From positions 1-17,941 of the forward strand of contig JAUVIJ010000010.1 of NCBI GenBank assembly GCA_030592835.1: a stretch of DNA of 17,941 bases, in the 5' to 3' direction. The stretch's first letter is position 1; every line of letters begins with the position of its first letter. A model generated the notes under the pieces. That model was not told the origin of the DNA and did no database searches. It was given only the letters and a program-made list of their open reading frames with translations. Below, one piece after another: positions 1-8,698 of this stretch. A program made the translations under genes and the position numbers. The stretch comes from Candidatus Cloacimonadota bacterium. Its GTDB lineage: Bacteria > Cloacimonadota > Cloacimonadia > Cloacimonadales > TCS61.

Positions 1-1124
1 CTGCAGGTTTAATAGATGAGAAAATCAGTAGATCCGATGCATTGCAGAGTATGATAGAATCAAGAGTCATCGTTCAGAAAGCTAAGGAGGAGGGCTTTGT
101 TGTCGATGTTATTGAAGTGAGAAACCTTGCCGATAAGCAAATGCAACAAATAATGGCTCAATTTTCAACAGAAGATGATTTTAGAAAACAATTGCAACTG
201 GAAATGGGATTAACAGTTCCGGAATTAAGGGAATTCTATATTGAATTGATCACCGAAACCAATTTAAGGGAACAACTGATAAATGAAAAAATAAAGAATA
301 AGGTTCATGTTACTGAAGGAGAAATTGAATCTTTCTACCAGGAAAACATGGACGAGATACCTAAACGTTCTTCAAAGGATAAATTAGGTATGATATTGCG
401 TATAATCAAAGTTAGTAAGAAATCTCAAAAGAAGGGTTTGATAGAGATCAACAAGATCATGGATAAGTTAAATAACGGCGAAGATTTCAATGAGATTATC
501 TCTCAATTTGTTGAAGAAGAAAAATTCTTTACAGGTGAGGATCTAGGTTGGTTTGGCAAGGGAATGATGGTTCAAGATTTTGAAGATGCTGCTTTTGCTC
601 TCCGTACCGGTGAGATTAGTGAAGTTATAGAAACAAAATTTGGATATCATATAATCAAGCTGGAAGAAAAGAAAGACGATGAAGTTCATGCTAGTCATAT
701 CCTGCGTCAGCTTGTACCAAGTGAGGAAGATATCCAGGCTACAGTCGATTTAATGAATGATATTCGCGATAAATTGAACTCGGGTGAAAATTTCGAAGAA
801 TTAGCCAGAGAGTATTCCGATGATATCGATACTGGAGAAAATGGCGGAATTATTGGAGAATTTGCAACCGATGAATATCCATCTTTGTTCGAAGATTATT
901 TTATTGATCTTGAATATGGTGAATATAGTGATCTTGTACGTGAAGAGGAAATGATCTATATCTTTGCCAAATTGGAATTGGTTCCGGAACGTCCTTATAA
1001 ATATATAGAAATTTATGATCGCTTGAAAAGTATGGTAATAAATCAGAAAGAACAACAAATATATAGCGATCTAATCACTGATATCACCAAAGAAACCTAT
1101 ATAGAAACATATTTGGAAGATTAA
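1..1124 (+). CDS. SurA-like periplasmic peptidyl-prolyl isomerase/chaperone, 5' partial
   Basis: The reading frame is open from base 3, before the TTG at 42, and already encodes protein matching the SurA N-terminal chaperone region (ALQSMIESRVIVQKAKEEG). The true start and signal peptide therefore lie upstream, and TTG 42 is not the start. Counting from Leu at 42, residues 1-110 are the helical SurA_N-type region. Two parvulin-type (PpiC) modules follow at about 115-210 and 214-312. The first keeps the C-terminal GYHIIKLEEK motif and the second keeps HASHIL at its beginning, so each retains a different part of the fold's signature. A helical tail (about 315-360) closes the protein, as in SurA chaperones. 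Family knowledge: these proteins escort and isomerise outer-membrane proteins in the periplasm, which implies a diderm host. Which module is catalytically active cannot be judged from this. pgpA follows 16 bases later. Confidence 0.85.
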   Translation, partial: AGLIDEKISRSDALQSMIESRVIVQKAKEEGFVVDVIEVRNLADKQMQQIMAQFSTEDDFRKQLQLEMGLTVPELREFYIELITETNLREQLINEKIKNKVHVTEGEIESFYQENMDEIPKRSSKDKLGMILRIIKVSKKSQKKGLIEINKIMDKLNNGEDFNEIISQFVEEEKFFTGEDLGWFGKGMMVQDFEDAAFALRTGEISEVIETKFGYHIIKLEEKKDDEVHASHILRQLVPSEEDIQATVDLMNDIRDKLNSGENFEELAREYSDDIDTGENGGIIGEFATDEYPSLFEDYFIDLEYGEYSDLVREEEMIYIFAKLELVPERPYKYIEIYDRLKSMVINQKEQQIYSDLITDITKETYIETYLED

Positions 1125-1140
1125 AAAATCATATTTTTTA

Positions 1141-1605
1141 ATGAAGAAAACAATAATATTCACAGCAACACTTCTTGGAATAGGTTATGTTCCATTTTTT
1201 CCTGGAACAATTGCTTCACTTGTTACTGCAAGCTTGTATTTTGTTGTACCAGAAAAGATTCTTATCTTTGCAGAGACTGATATCTTTGCCGGATTTATAT
1301 GTCTGTTGTTATTTGTACTTTCAATATTTATCATGGATGAAGCTGAGTCTTACCTCGGTAAGGATAACAGGAAAATTGTACTAGATGAATTCTGGGGATT
1401 CATTATTGCTATGCTGTTTATTCCAAAAACTCTTGTAAATATTGTTATTGCCTTTATCTTATTTAGGATATTTGATATAATGAAGGTCTGGCCTGTCAAT
1501 AAAATGGAAAAAATTAATGGCGGGTTAGGTATAATGGCTGATGATATAATGGCCGGTATCTATGCTAATGTCGGAGTGAGAATTTTAACAGAAATCATAA
1601 AATAG
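1141..1605 (+). CDS. pgpA: Phosphatidylglycerophosphatase A
   Basis: This 154-residue membrane phosphatase should convert phosphatidylglycerophosphate to phosphatidylglycerol in the inner membrane. The family pattern is complete: GY-x-PFFPGT near residues 15-23, the DE-x2-G motif at Asp82-Glu83, FRIFDIMKVWP at about 108-118, and GGLGIMADDIMAG at about 127-139 with the Asp134-Asp135 pair. Hydrophobic segments lie near 8-35, 48-65, 87-110 and 136-150. Length fits the family (about 150-170). The ATG at 1141 is the first in frame after the previous stop, and the AT-rich leader shows no clear Shine-Dalgarno, so translation may be coupled to the upstream gene. The gene ends in TAG, one of several TAG stops in this housekeeping block. 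yajC starts 17 bases downstream. Confidence 0.9.
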   Translation: MKKTIIFTATLLGIGYVPFFPGTIASLVTASLYFVVPEKILIFAETDIFAGFICLLLFVLSIFIMDEAESYLGKDNRKIVLDEFWGFIIAMLFIPKTLVNIVIAFILFRIFDIMKVWPVNKMEKINGGLGIMADDIMAGIYANVGVRILTEIIK

Positions 1606-1622
1606 ATAAAAAAGGAGAATTT

Positions 1623-1952
1623 ATGTTTAATGTTTTAATGCAAGCAGGAGGAAACACACCAACACAACCAAATATATTTGCCAGTCTTTTTCCTTTTCTT
1701 TTGATCTTCCTCATTTTCTATTTTCTCTTGATACGTCCTCAGAGAAAGAAACAGAAAGAACATCAGCAAATGATGAATAATCTTAAAGTCCATGATGATG
1801 TCATAACTACGGGTGGTATAATAGGCAAGATCGTTAATATTAAAAAAGACAAAAATACTGTTGTTGTGAGAGTAGATGAAACAACCAACACTAAAATAGA
1901 GTTCCAGAAAGGAGCTATAACAGGTGTGTTGAATGAAGAAAAAAAAGGGTAA
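1623..1952 (+). CDS. yajC: YajC, Sec translocase accessory subunit
   Basis: This 109-residue single-pass membrane protein is the YajC component of the Sec/SecDF-YidC export machinery. It has a short N-terminus, a strongly hydrophobic helix at about 21-40 ending in FLLIRPQRKKQKEHQQMM, and a small soluble domain containing LKVHDDVITTGGIIGKIV. Both are hallmark YajC motifs. A good Shine-Dalgarno (AAGGAG) lies just before ATG 1623. The 3' end overlaps def by 20 bases in another frame. Next to a SurA-like chaperone it fits an envelope-export theme. secD and secF, frequent partners elsewhere, are not in the window. Confidence 0.93.
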   Translation: MFNVLMQAGGNTPTQPNIFASLFPFLLIFLIFYFLLIRPQRKKQKEHQQMMNNLKVHDDVITTGGIIGKIVNIKKDKNTVVVRVDETTNTKIEFQKGAITGVLNEEKKG

Positions 1953-2484
1953 ATTAATACCAGTCAGGATCTATGGGGATAAAATCCTCAGAAAGAGAGC
2001 CGAACCGGTTAGGAAAATTGACGATGAATTGGAACAATTCATAGCTGATCTGACCTTGACTATGTATGAAAAAGACGGTGTTGGATTGGCAGCACCCCAA
2101 ATTGGTAAATCTGTGAGAATCTTTGTTGTTGATCCCTTCTGGTTTAATGAAGAGGCTAAAAAAGATCCTAGAGTTTTAATTAACCCGGAATTAATTGCAC
2201 TAGAAGGTGAAGCCGAAGCCGAAGAAGGCTGTCTGAGTTTACCGGATGTATTCGGATCTGTGAAACGAGTTGAAAAAATAATTATTAGAGGTATGAACGA
2301 AAAAGGTGAGAAGGTAGAATACAAAACCGGAGGTCTCTTCGCCAGAGTATTACAGCATGAATATGATCATCTTGACGGAATTTTATTCGTTGATCATATA
2401 TCGAAACTAAAGAAGATATCGATCCTGCGAAAATTGAAAAAACTTGAAAGCACCACATCGGAAAATGGAGTAAATATCGGGTAG
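1933..2484 (+). CDS. def: Peptide deformylase
   Basis: This 183-residue metalloenzyme removes the formyl group from the initiator Met of nascent proteins. All three family motifs are present: GVGLAAPQIG (49-58), EEGCLS (97-102) and HEYDH (142-146). Cys100, His142 and His146 are the expected metal ligands, with Glu143 as catalytic acid. The ATG at 1933 lies inside the end of yajC, giving a 20-base overlap, with an AGGTG stretch six bases upstream that can serve as ribosome binding site. Such overlap suggests coupled translation. The stop is TAG, and fmt, which makes the substrate-side formyl-Met-tRNA, begins three bases later. This is the classic def-fmt pairing. Confidence 0.97.
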   Translation: MKKKKGKLIPVRIYGDKILRKRAEPVRKIDDELEQFIADLTLTMYEKDGVGLAAPQIGKSVRIFVVDPFWFNEEAKKDPRVLINPELIALEGEAEAEEGCLSLPDVFGSVKRVEKIIIRGMNEKGEKVEYKTGGLFARVLQHEYDHLDGILFVDHISKLKKISILRKLKKLESTTSENGVNIG

Positions 2485-2487
2485 TTG

Positions 2488-3438
2488 ATGCAAATCAAAA
2501 CAGTTATTTTTATGGGAACCTCACAATTTGCTATGCCTTCGTTGAAACTATTGGCTTCAACAAGATTTTGCCCTTCTTTGTGTATAACTCAACCGGACAG
2601 ACCGAGAGGAAGAAATCTTAAACTCAATTACACTGAAATTAAAAAAGTAGCTATCGAACTGAATTTACCTCTTTATCAGCCAGAAGATGTTAACAGCAAT
2701 GAAAGTCTAAATAGAATTTCCGAACTGAACCCCGATATCATTATTACTGTCGCTTATGGTGGATATCTAAAGAGAACATTACGTAAAATTCCCGTTCTGG
2801 GTTGCATCAATCTTCATCCTTCTTTGTTACCAAAGTATAGAGGAGCAGCTCCTATAAATTTTACTCTTTTCAATGGAGAAAGGATAACCGGAAATACGAT
2901 CTTCAGGATTGTAGCAAAAATGGATGCTGGTCCTGTTTTTTACCAGTCGAAACTGGAAATATTAGAGGAAGATAACTATTCGACCTTATCAGAAAAATTA
3001 GCAGTTGCCGGAGCAGTGGATTTGATAAAAGTCCTGAATCTCCTGGAAGAAAATGATATTTATCCTGAAATCCAGAATGAAGAAAAAGTATCATTTAGTA
3101 ATAAATTAGTAAAATCGGATTTCTTGATCGACTGGAGTATGGAATTTTATAAGATTAGAAACAGAATAAGAGGATTAGCAGATAAACCCGGGGCATTTAC
3201 TTTTTTCAGGGGAAAACAACTGAAAATACTTCAGGTAAGAGAATTAATAGAGCATTCTTTCGAAAAACCGGGTACCATAGTAGATCTACCGGGGAAGAAG
3301 GGAATAGTTGTAACAACGGGGAGTAATAATCTGCTTCTGGAAAAGGTACAACCGGCTGGAAAAAAAGTAATGCAGGCTTTTGAGTTCAATCTGGGTGCAA
3401 GGATCAAACCAGGAGAAAGATTCACTAATGGAATTTGA
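2488..3438 (+). CDS. fmt: Methionyl-tRNA formyltransferase
   Basis: This enzyme formylates the Met on initiator tRNA using 10-formyl-tetrahydrofolate. I chose ATG 2488, giving 316 residues, over the adjacent in-frame TTG at 2485, because the protein then begins MQIKTVIFMGTSQFA as in the family. The N-terminal formyltransferase domain carries INLHPSLLPKYRGAAPI, with catalytic-type Asn108 and His110, and the MDAGPV motif with Asp146. These match the Asn/His/Asp triad of E. coli Fmt in order and spacing. The C-terminal OB-like domain (about 205-315) includes KPGAFTFFRGKQLKI. The gene directly follows def and overlaps the next gene by 11 bases. Confidence 0.96.
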   Translation: MQIKTVIFMGTSQFAMPSLKLLASTRFCPSLCITQPDRPRGRNLKLNYTEIKKVAIELNLPLYQPEDVNSNESLNRISELNPDIIITVAYGGYLKRTLRKIPVLGCINLHPSLLPKYRGAAPINFTLFNGERITGNTIFRIVAKMDAGPVFYQSKLEILEEDNYSTLSEKLAVAGAVDLIKVLNLLEENDIYPEIQNEEKVSFSNKLVKSDFLIDWSMEFYKIRNRIRGLADKPGAFTFFRGKQLKILQVRELIEHSFEKPGTIVDLPGKKGIVVTTGSNNLLLEKVQPAGKKVMQAFEFNLGARIKPGERFTNGI

Positions 3439-4189
3439 GATCAATACAAAAGGTAAGGGATTAATCTTAGTATTATCCACAATAACCCTTATCCTCATGA
3501 TGATCATAACCACCCTGCTCTGGTGGTTTATATCTCCTCGATTGCATGAGATAAGTAATATCCTTGCCAGTTTATCTCTAACACTACTCAGATTTTTTTA
3601 TCTGGTACTGATCTCCGGATCAATTCTCATTTATCTTACCAGTTTACTTGAGAGAAATTTTTTAATTGCTAAATTTGCAGTAAGAGCTTTCATTAAAATC
3701 CTTTTCCCCCTAACAGTTTTTCTAGGTAGTCTAATTGGCATTAGAAAGGATAGAATCGAGGAATCTTTTGTTCATTTGAATAATGCCTTTATAAAAGCGG
3801 TTAAAAAGAAGTTCAAACACTCAGAGATTCTGATACTCCTTCCTCATTGTTTGCAGAATTCGGATTGTGGAATAAGGATCACTTATAACATTAAAAATTG
3901 TGAACGTTGCAACAAGTGTGATATCAGTGAATTAGTAAAAATCTCTGATGAATATGATATCAAGATTGCAATAGCTACCGGTGGAACGCTGGCCCGGAAA
4001 ATTGTAATTGAAAACAAACCTAAGATGATCGTAGCAGTTGCTTGTGAAAGAGATCTTGTGGATGGTTTGAGAGAAGTTTTCCCCATTCCTGTATACGGGT
4101 TGTTAAATGAACGTCCTGAAGGACCATGTTTCAATACTAGAGTTTCTGTTGAAAAAATGAAAATGGTATTGAAATATCTCTTAGGTTGA
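3428..4189 (+). CDS. DUF116 family membrane protein with conserved cysteines
   Basis: The protein has 253 residues from ATG 3428. That start has AGGAG at 3411-3415 and overlaps fmt by 11 bases. An upstream TTG (3380) would demand a 59-base overlap and is less likely. Two strong hydrophobic segments lie at about 11-34 and 51-72, with a third moderately hydrophobic stretch at about 86-104. The soluble C-terminal part is the DUF116 domain: LPHCLQ with Cys141, then Cys147 and a C-x2-C-x2-C cluster (158/161/164). The ATGGTLARK, AVACERDL (Cys206) and NERPEGPCFNT (Cys234) motifs follow. Seven such cysteines suggest a metal or iron-sulfur site, but that is inference. The family's function is not established to my knowledge. 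From general knowledge DUF116 genes recur next to fmt/def in several phyla, hinting at a role near translation initiation or the membrane. Confidence 0.85.
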   Translation: MEFEINTKGKGLILVLSTITLILMMIITTLLWWFISPRLHEISNILASLSLTLLRFFYLVLISGSILIYLTSLLERNFLIAKFAVRAFIKILFPLTVFLGSLIGIRKDRIEESFVHLNNAFIKAVKKKFKHSEILILLPHCLQNSDCGIRITYNIKNCERCNKCDISELVKISDEYDIKIAIATGGTLARKIVIENKPKMIVAVACERDLVDGLREVFPIPVYGLLNERPEGPCFNTRVSVEKMKMVLKYLLG

Positions 4190-4191
4190 TC

Positions 4192-5259
4192 ATGCAGAAA
4201 AAAAGGGATAAAAAAAAATTCAAGAGGAAAAACTTAAAATTCAGTAATATTTCTATAGAAAACATAGATGAATTTCAGGATAAAGAAGTCATTAAAGAAC
4301 GAAAGGCAGAAAAAAAACTGGTCTCGAAATCGGAATATAGCCAGAAATCAGATCTCAAACTTCAAAAAGGGAGAATTCTCGAAGTAAAAGCGAATTATTC
4401 CTGTATGGTTAAACTGCCTGATCAGGTAATTGAAGCAATTTTGAGTGGAAGATTGAAACAGATTGGCGTTAGTACAAGGAATATTATTGCTGCCGGAGAT
4501 TTTGTGAATGTAGATCTCTCTAAAGAGCCAAGAATAGAAGAAATTCTTACACGTAATAACAGTCTTTCCCGATTTTCAGATAAGATTTTTCAGACCGAAA
4601 TAATTATAGCAGCAAATATCGATCAAGTAGTGATTACAACATCTTACCTGGAACCTAAAATTAGTTTCGGACTTATTGACAGATATCTCTGTGCAGCTAA
4701 AATTTTCAGAGTAGAACCGATTATATGTGTTAACAAGATTGATCTGGCAGATGATATTGATGACGTCATCTCGGATTGTTCCTTTTATAAAGAGGAGGGT
4801 TTTACAGTTGTATACACATCGGCTGTTACAGGAGCCGGTCTTGAAAAATTAAAAAAGTTATTGAAAGGCCGAGACACGGTTTTTTCCGGTCATTCGGGTT
4901 CAGGAAAAACTTCTATTTTGAATAAATTAATGCCGGGACTTGATCTGACAGAAGGTTTGGTCAGTGATTACAGTGGAAAAGGTATCCATACTACTACGAG
5001 AACAAGATTGATTTCCTGGGATTTCGGCGGTTACCTTGTCGATACTCCGGGTATTAAAACCTTTGGTTTGAAAAGAGAAGACAGGGATATTATTCCAAGG
5101 ATATTCCCCGGTTTTAAAAAGAGATATTCCTTATGTAAATTCAAAAATTGTACTCACCTGCATGAAAAAGATTGTGCAATTAAAAATGCTTTGGAAAATG
5201 GAAAATATCCTCGAGAGAGATATGATTCTTATGCAAGAGTAATGGCTTCGCTGACGTGA
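4192..5259 (+). CDS. rsgA: Ribosome small-subunit-dependent GTPase RsgA (YjeQ)
   Basis: This circularly permuted GTPase acts in late maturation of the 30S subunit. From ATG 4192 the product has 355 residues; an in-frame TTG at 4186 is possible. A Lys-rich tail (1-57) precedes an OB-fold (about 58-120, beginning KGRILEVKANYSCMV). The GTPase motifs come in permuted order: G4 NKID (181-184), G5 TSA (209-211), P-loop GHSGSGKTS (233-241) and G3 DTPG (284-287). A C-terminal zinc site follows as C315-x4-C320-x-H322-x5-C328. The P-loop replaces the usual Val before GKS/T by Ser. The TTG option would overlap the DUF116 gene by 4 bases; from ATG 4192 the gap is 2 bases. Confidence 0.95.
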   Translation: MQKKRDKKKFKRKNLKFSNISIENIDEFQDKEVIKERKAEKKLVSKSEYSQKSDLKLQKGRILEVKANYSCMVKLPDQVIEAILSGRLKQIGVSTRNIIAAGDFVNVDLSKEPRIEEILTRNNSLSRFSDKIFQTEIIIAANIDQVVITTSYLEPKISFGLIDRYLCAAKIFRVEPIICVNKIDLADDIDDVISDCSFYKEEGFTVVYTSAVTGAGLEKLKKLLKGRDTVFSGHSGSGKTSILNKLMPGLDLTEGLVSDYSGKGIHTTTRTRLISWDFGGYLVDTPGIKTFGLKREDRDIIPRIFPGFKKRYSLCKFKNCTHLHEKDCAIKNALENGKYPRERYDSYARVMASLT

Positions 5260-5270
5260 TAGGAGTTGAT

Positions 5271-6125
5271 ATGAAAAAATTTGGGATTTTTATTAATCCG
5301 AATTACAAGGATATTAACCACGTTTTTGAACTACTTCGCAGGCTTCATACTAATTCGGAACTTTCTTTTTATATGCTGCCGGAACAGAGCGAATATGCTC
5401 CCAAGTATATCGACATTCTGGAAAAAGAACAGTACAACAGTGTGGAATGTATTCTGACTTTTGGAGGTGATGGGACTTTTTTAAGAGCTGTGAAATTCTC
5501 ATTGATGACAGATGCACCATTATTAGGTATTAACCTTGGGAAACTTGGTTTTTTGTCGGAGAGCAGTTTGGAAGAACTGGAAAAATCGATCGATGATCTA
5601 AAAAAAAATAAATTCAAGATCCAACATCGAATACTGATGAAAATCGATGTAAAAAGGGATAACAAAATAATATTTTCCTCTCTGGCTTTGAATGATGCAG
5701 TTATACATAGGGGTGATGCCCCCAGGTTGATCGATATCAAAGTTTCCAGTAATCACAGATTTGTCCTGGAAACAAGATGTGATGGCTTTATTGCTGCTAC
5801 TCCTACCGGATCTACAGCCTACTCCCTTTCGGCCGGTGGGCCGATTATTTCACCTGTTATGGAAGCAATAGTACTAACGCCATTGAATCCGCATGTACTT
5901 ACGGTTCGTCCTCTTGTATTTTCCGCCCAAGATACGATCCGGTTTCAATTGCTGACACCAAATCATAAAAGTATTCTCCAACTCGATGGAAAAAACAGTA
6001 AGGAACTGGAATACAACGATGAAGTAATTGTTAATTCTGCGTCTCGAAAGATCAAATTTATAAAACTTACAAATAAGACTTTTTATCAGATTCTAAGAAA
6101 GAAGCTCAATCTGGGAAGAATATGA
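5271..6125 (+). CDS. nadK: NAD kinase
   Basis: This kinase phosphorylates NAD to NADP in the cytoplasm. ATG 5271 is preferred over an in-frame GTG at 5256 because AGGAG at 5261-5265 sits five bases before it. The product has 284 residues, a normal size. Diagnostic motifs are FGGDGTFLRA (GGDG at 65-68), LGINLGKLGFLSE (about 85-97), ND at 141-142, CDGFIAATPTGSTAYSLSAG (170-189) and LQLDGK near 237-241. The gene follows rsgA by 11 bases, and its stop overlaps the recN start in an ATGA arrangement. nadK-recN adjacency is common across bacteria. Confidence 0.96.
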   Translation: MKKFGIFINPNYKDINHVFELLRRLHTNSELSFYMLPEQSEYAPKYIDILEKEQYNSVECILTFGGDGTFLRAVKFSLMTDAPLLGINLGKLGFLSESSLEELEKSIDDLKKNKFKIQHRILMKIDVKRDNKIIFSSLALNDAVIHRGDAPRLIDIKVSSNHRFVLETRCDGFIAATPTGSTAYSLSAGGPIISPVMEAIVLTPLNPHVLTVRPLVFSAQDTIRFQLLTPNHKSILQLDGKNSKELEYNDEVIVNSASRKIKFIKLTNKTFYQILRKKLNLGRI

Positions 6126-7834
6126 TCCTAAAGCTGGAATTGAAAAATTTCATAATTGCGGAAAGTCTTAATATAGATTTTACTGGTGGATTGCAGATAC
6201 TATCCGGTGAGACTGGAGCAGGAAAATCTATCATTGTCGGTGCGATCGACCTGATCTTCGGGGGAGAGCTAAGACCAGGAATACTGCTGGATGATTCCAG
6301 ACCAGCGATCCTGGAGCTTACCCTGAACTATGATGAATCAAACTCTAAACTTGTGTATTTGGTCAATGAATACGATATCGATGTCTCTGAAAAAGAATTA
6401 TTCTTCCGACGTGAAATCACGACCGAGATAAAAGGTAAATCCTTTGTCAACGGTCGCAGGATTTCTAATAAAGTAGTGAAGGAATTCAGAATTGCCTTGC
6501 TGGATTTTCACAGTCAAAGGGATCAGCAGAGATTATTTGATAAGAATTATCAGTTGGAGATCGTTGATCGATTTGACAATTTAATAGATATCCGGGAAAA
6601 ATATAAAACAAAATTTACTTCATTAATCAAAGCCGTTAACAAATTAAATGATCTTACAAAAGTAGAAAAGGATAATAAAGAAAAGGTTGTACTTTATCAA
6701 TATCAGGTCAATGAACTCGAATCTCTTGATCTGAAAAATAATGAAGATGTGGATCTGGAACGCGAACTTAATATTCTCAATCATGCGGAAGAAATTATCA
6801 GCCTTGCAAGTTCACTGAATTCATCTCTATATGAAAGTGATAATTCAACCCATGATCTGATCAATAATTACCTTTTTCGATTCACCAGCTATGAGAATGA
6901 TAATGACAGGATCAAACAGATTGTTGTTGCCCTGAAAGAAGCATTAACAGGAATAGAAGATGCAGTTGCTTCTTCACAGTCAGTTCTGAATATGATCTCA
7001 GTTGACAAAGATTTGCTGGATCAGACCGTTAACAGATTGAATGATATCAACAGAATGAAAAGCAAATATAAACTTGATCTTAATAGGTTACAGAAATATC
7101 TTGAGAACATTAGAAAGGAGATTAAAAGCCATAGTTCCCAGAAAGACAGAATAGATAAACTTCAGCAACAGATCGAAAAGGACAGTATTGAGTTGAGGAA
7201 AATGGCAGGAGAATTATCAAAGAAAAGAAAAAAAACAGCTATTAAACTAGAACAGGAAATCAAAAAAAATATAAGAAAATTAGCGATACCGGATGCAGAA
7301 GTAGAAATTAAATTTGAACCGTTAGCAGAAAAAAATGGCAAGTCACCATTAATTACAGGTTTAAATGAAGACGGCATGGATCAAGTAAATATCTATTTTT
7401 CAGCTAATAAAGGAATAAAAATTCAACCCCTGAACTTAACAGCTTCAGGAGGAGAACTTTCTAGGTTTCTTCTAACTATAAAAAAAATAATCTCGGAGCA
7501 AGTGGATAAAAAAACGATTATGCTTGACGAAATAGATTCAGGAATTGGAGGTAAAACGGCTGAACTGTTGGGAAATTTTATCCATGATATTGGTAAATTC
7601 CATCAGGTTCTGTGTATAACACATCTGGCTCAGATCGCTTCTTATGCAGACAGGCATTTTGCCATAAAAAAGTATGATGGAACCAGTGGTCCCAGGATCG
7701 AAGTTACAGTTTTGAATAGAGAGGATAAAAAAAAGGAAATCGCCCGTATGGTATCAGGTAAGCAATCGAATGTGGCTCTGAAACATGCTGAAGAAATTCT
7801 AAAAAAAAGGAAAATATTTTATGATCACGATTAG
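6122..7834 (+). CDS. recN: DNA repair protein RecN (SMC-like ATPase)
   Basis: RecN is an SMC-type ATPase acting early in repair of DNA double-strand breaks. The 570 residues show the expected head-coil-head layout. The N-terminal ATPase half carries Walker A GETGAGKS (29-36) and the FHSQRDQQRLF stretch that is typical of RecN. A long helical, Lys/Glu-rich coiled coil spans about 155-380. The C-terminal ATPase half carries signature SGGELSRF (about 442-449), Walker B TIMLDEIDSGIGGKTA (Asp469-Glu470) and CITHLAQIASYADRHF. The ATG overlaps the nadK stop by four bases, and the 3' end overlaps the next gene by 14 bases. The stop is TAG. Confidence 0.96.
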   Translation: MILKLELKNFIIAESLNIDFTGGLQILSGETGAGKSIIVGAIDLIFGGELRPGILLDDSRPAILELTLNYDESNSKLVYLVNEYDIDVSEKELFFRREITTEIKGKSFVNGRRISNKVVKEFRIALLDFHSQRDQQRLFDKNYQLEIVDRFDNLIDIREKYKTKFTSLIKAVNKLNDLTKVEKDNKEKVVLYQYQVNELESLDLKNNEDVDLERELNILNHAEEIISLASSLNSSLYESDNSTHDLINNYLFRFTSYENDNDRIKQIVVALKEALTGIEDAVASSQSVLNMISVDKDLLDQTVNRLNDINRMKSKYKLDLNRLQKYLENIRKEIKSHSSQKDRIDKLQQQIEKDSIELRKMAGELSKKRKKTAIKLEQEIKKNIRKLAIPDAEVEIKFEPLAEKNGKSPLITGLNEDGMDQVNIYFSANKGIKIQPLNLTASGGELSRFLLTIKKIISEQVDKKTIMLDEIDSGIGGKTAELLGNFIHDIGKFHQVLCITHLAQIASYADRHFAIKKYDGTSGPRIEVTVLNREDKKKEIARMVSGKQSNVALKHAEEILKKRKIFYDHD

Positions 7835-8687
7835 AAAAAATGTCAAAATTTCAGTAGTAATACTTATATTTGTAATATCAGTCATTGCTGGGGTAACAAA
7901 ATCTGAATTACTGGAATTTTTTTCCCCCCAGAATTACAGAATAGAAAGTGATGATGCTGAAAGGATCTTTGAAAAAGCAAATTATATTAAAAAAGCAAGG
8001 ATCACTTATTTTGTTGATGATAATTATAAGACTTCAGAGAAGATTAAACAATTGATTAATCAGGAAAGTTACAGAATAATATATTCAAAAACCGAGGAGA
8101 ATTATTTAATATCCATAGTAGAATCACCGGATTCTCTTTATGATTATAACAGCAAATGGTTTAATCGGATAAAGGGTCTACAGGAAGAGCATGTCAGGTC
8201 GAAAGAATTGCCGGAATTCAGTTACAATCTATTGGAACACGTCAAAAATAAGGAAACTACCAAGACAAAATTACTGAAAATGATTTCCCAGAGTAATTTA
8301 CCCGATAGAATACTGAGTCTTAATAAACAACTGGAAAATATTCAGGCAGAGATCGACAGTCTGATAATCCAAAGCAGAACCCGAGATCTTTATATTAACA
8401 ATTATCTGATATTGATTCTCGTTAAGGAAAATCAACGAAACGACATTAATCTCCTGGCCAGATTGTATCAATTCATAGTAACCACGATCATAATGATTTT
8501 CTTCCTGATCATTGTCTTCCTGATCTTGTATCTGATCTTTGTATTAATCATGAACCTGATGAATGTAATGGGTGTCAGAACATCAAGAAGATCCTCCGGA
8601 TACTATTACAACAGACCCTATCGTAGAAAAGTAAGAAGAATATACAAGGATTCAAAAAAACCTGAAAAGGAAACTAAAAAAAGTTAA
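7821..8687 (+). CDS. Hypothetical protein with N-terminal and C-terminal membrane helices
   Basis: I do not recognise this 288-residue protein. It starts at ATG 7821, inside the last 14 bases of recN, with an AAGGA stretch upstream. An N-terminal hydrophobic segment (about 9-25) could be a signal anchor. A polar region follows that is probably extracytoplasmic and includes a likely coiled coil at about 150-185. A long hydrophobic segment spans about 217-249. The tail is very basic and Tyr/Arg/Lys-rich (251-288), suiting the cytoplasmic side and contact with nucleic acid or lipid. A hairpin topology with both termini in the cytoplasm is inferred. It sits between recN and the NfeD/SPFH membrane pair and is 11 bases from the NfeD gene, so it may belong to that membrane module. 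Confidence 0.8.
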   Translation: MITIRKNVKISVVILIFVISVIAGVTKSELLEFFSPQNYRIESDDAERIFEKANYIKKARITYFVDDNYKTSEKIKQLINQESYRIIYSKTEENYLISIVESPDSLYDYNSKWFNRIKGLQEEHVRSKELPEFSYNLLEHVKNKETTKTKLLKMISQSNLPDRILSLNKQLENIQAEIDSLIIQSRTRDLYINNYLILILVKENQRNDINLLARLYQFIVTTIIMIFFLIIVFLILYLIFVLIMNLMNVMGVRTSRRSSGYYYNRPYRRKVRRIYKDSKKPEKETKKS

Positions 8688-8698
8688 TTGGAGGTAAA

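Noticed and set aside
42..44. TTG at 42 as start of the SurA-like gene.
   Set aside because: The frame is open to the window edge and already encodes conserved SurA N-terminal residues upstream; the signal peptide would be missing.
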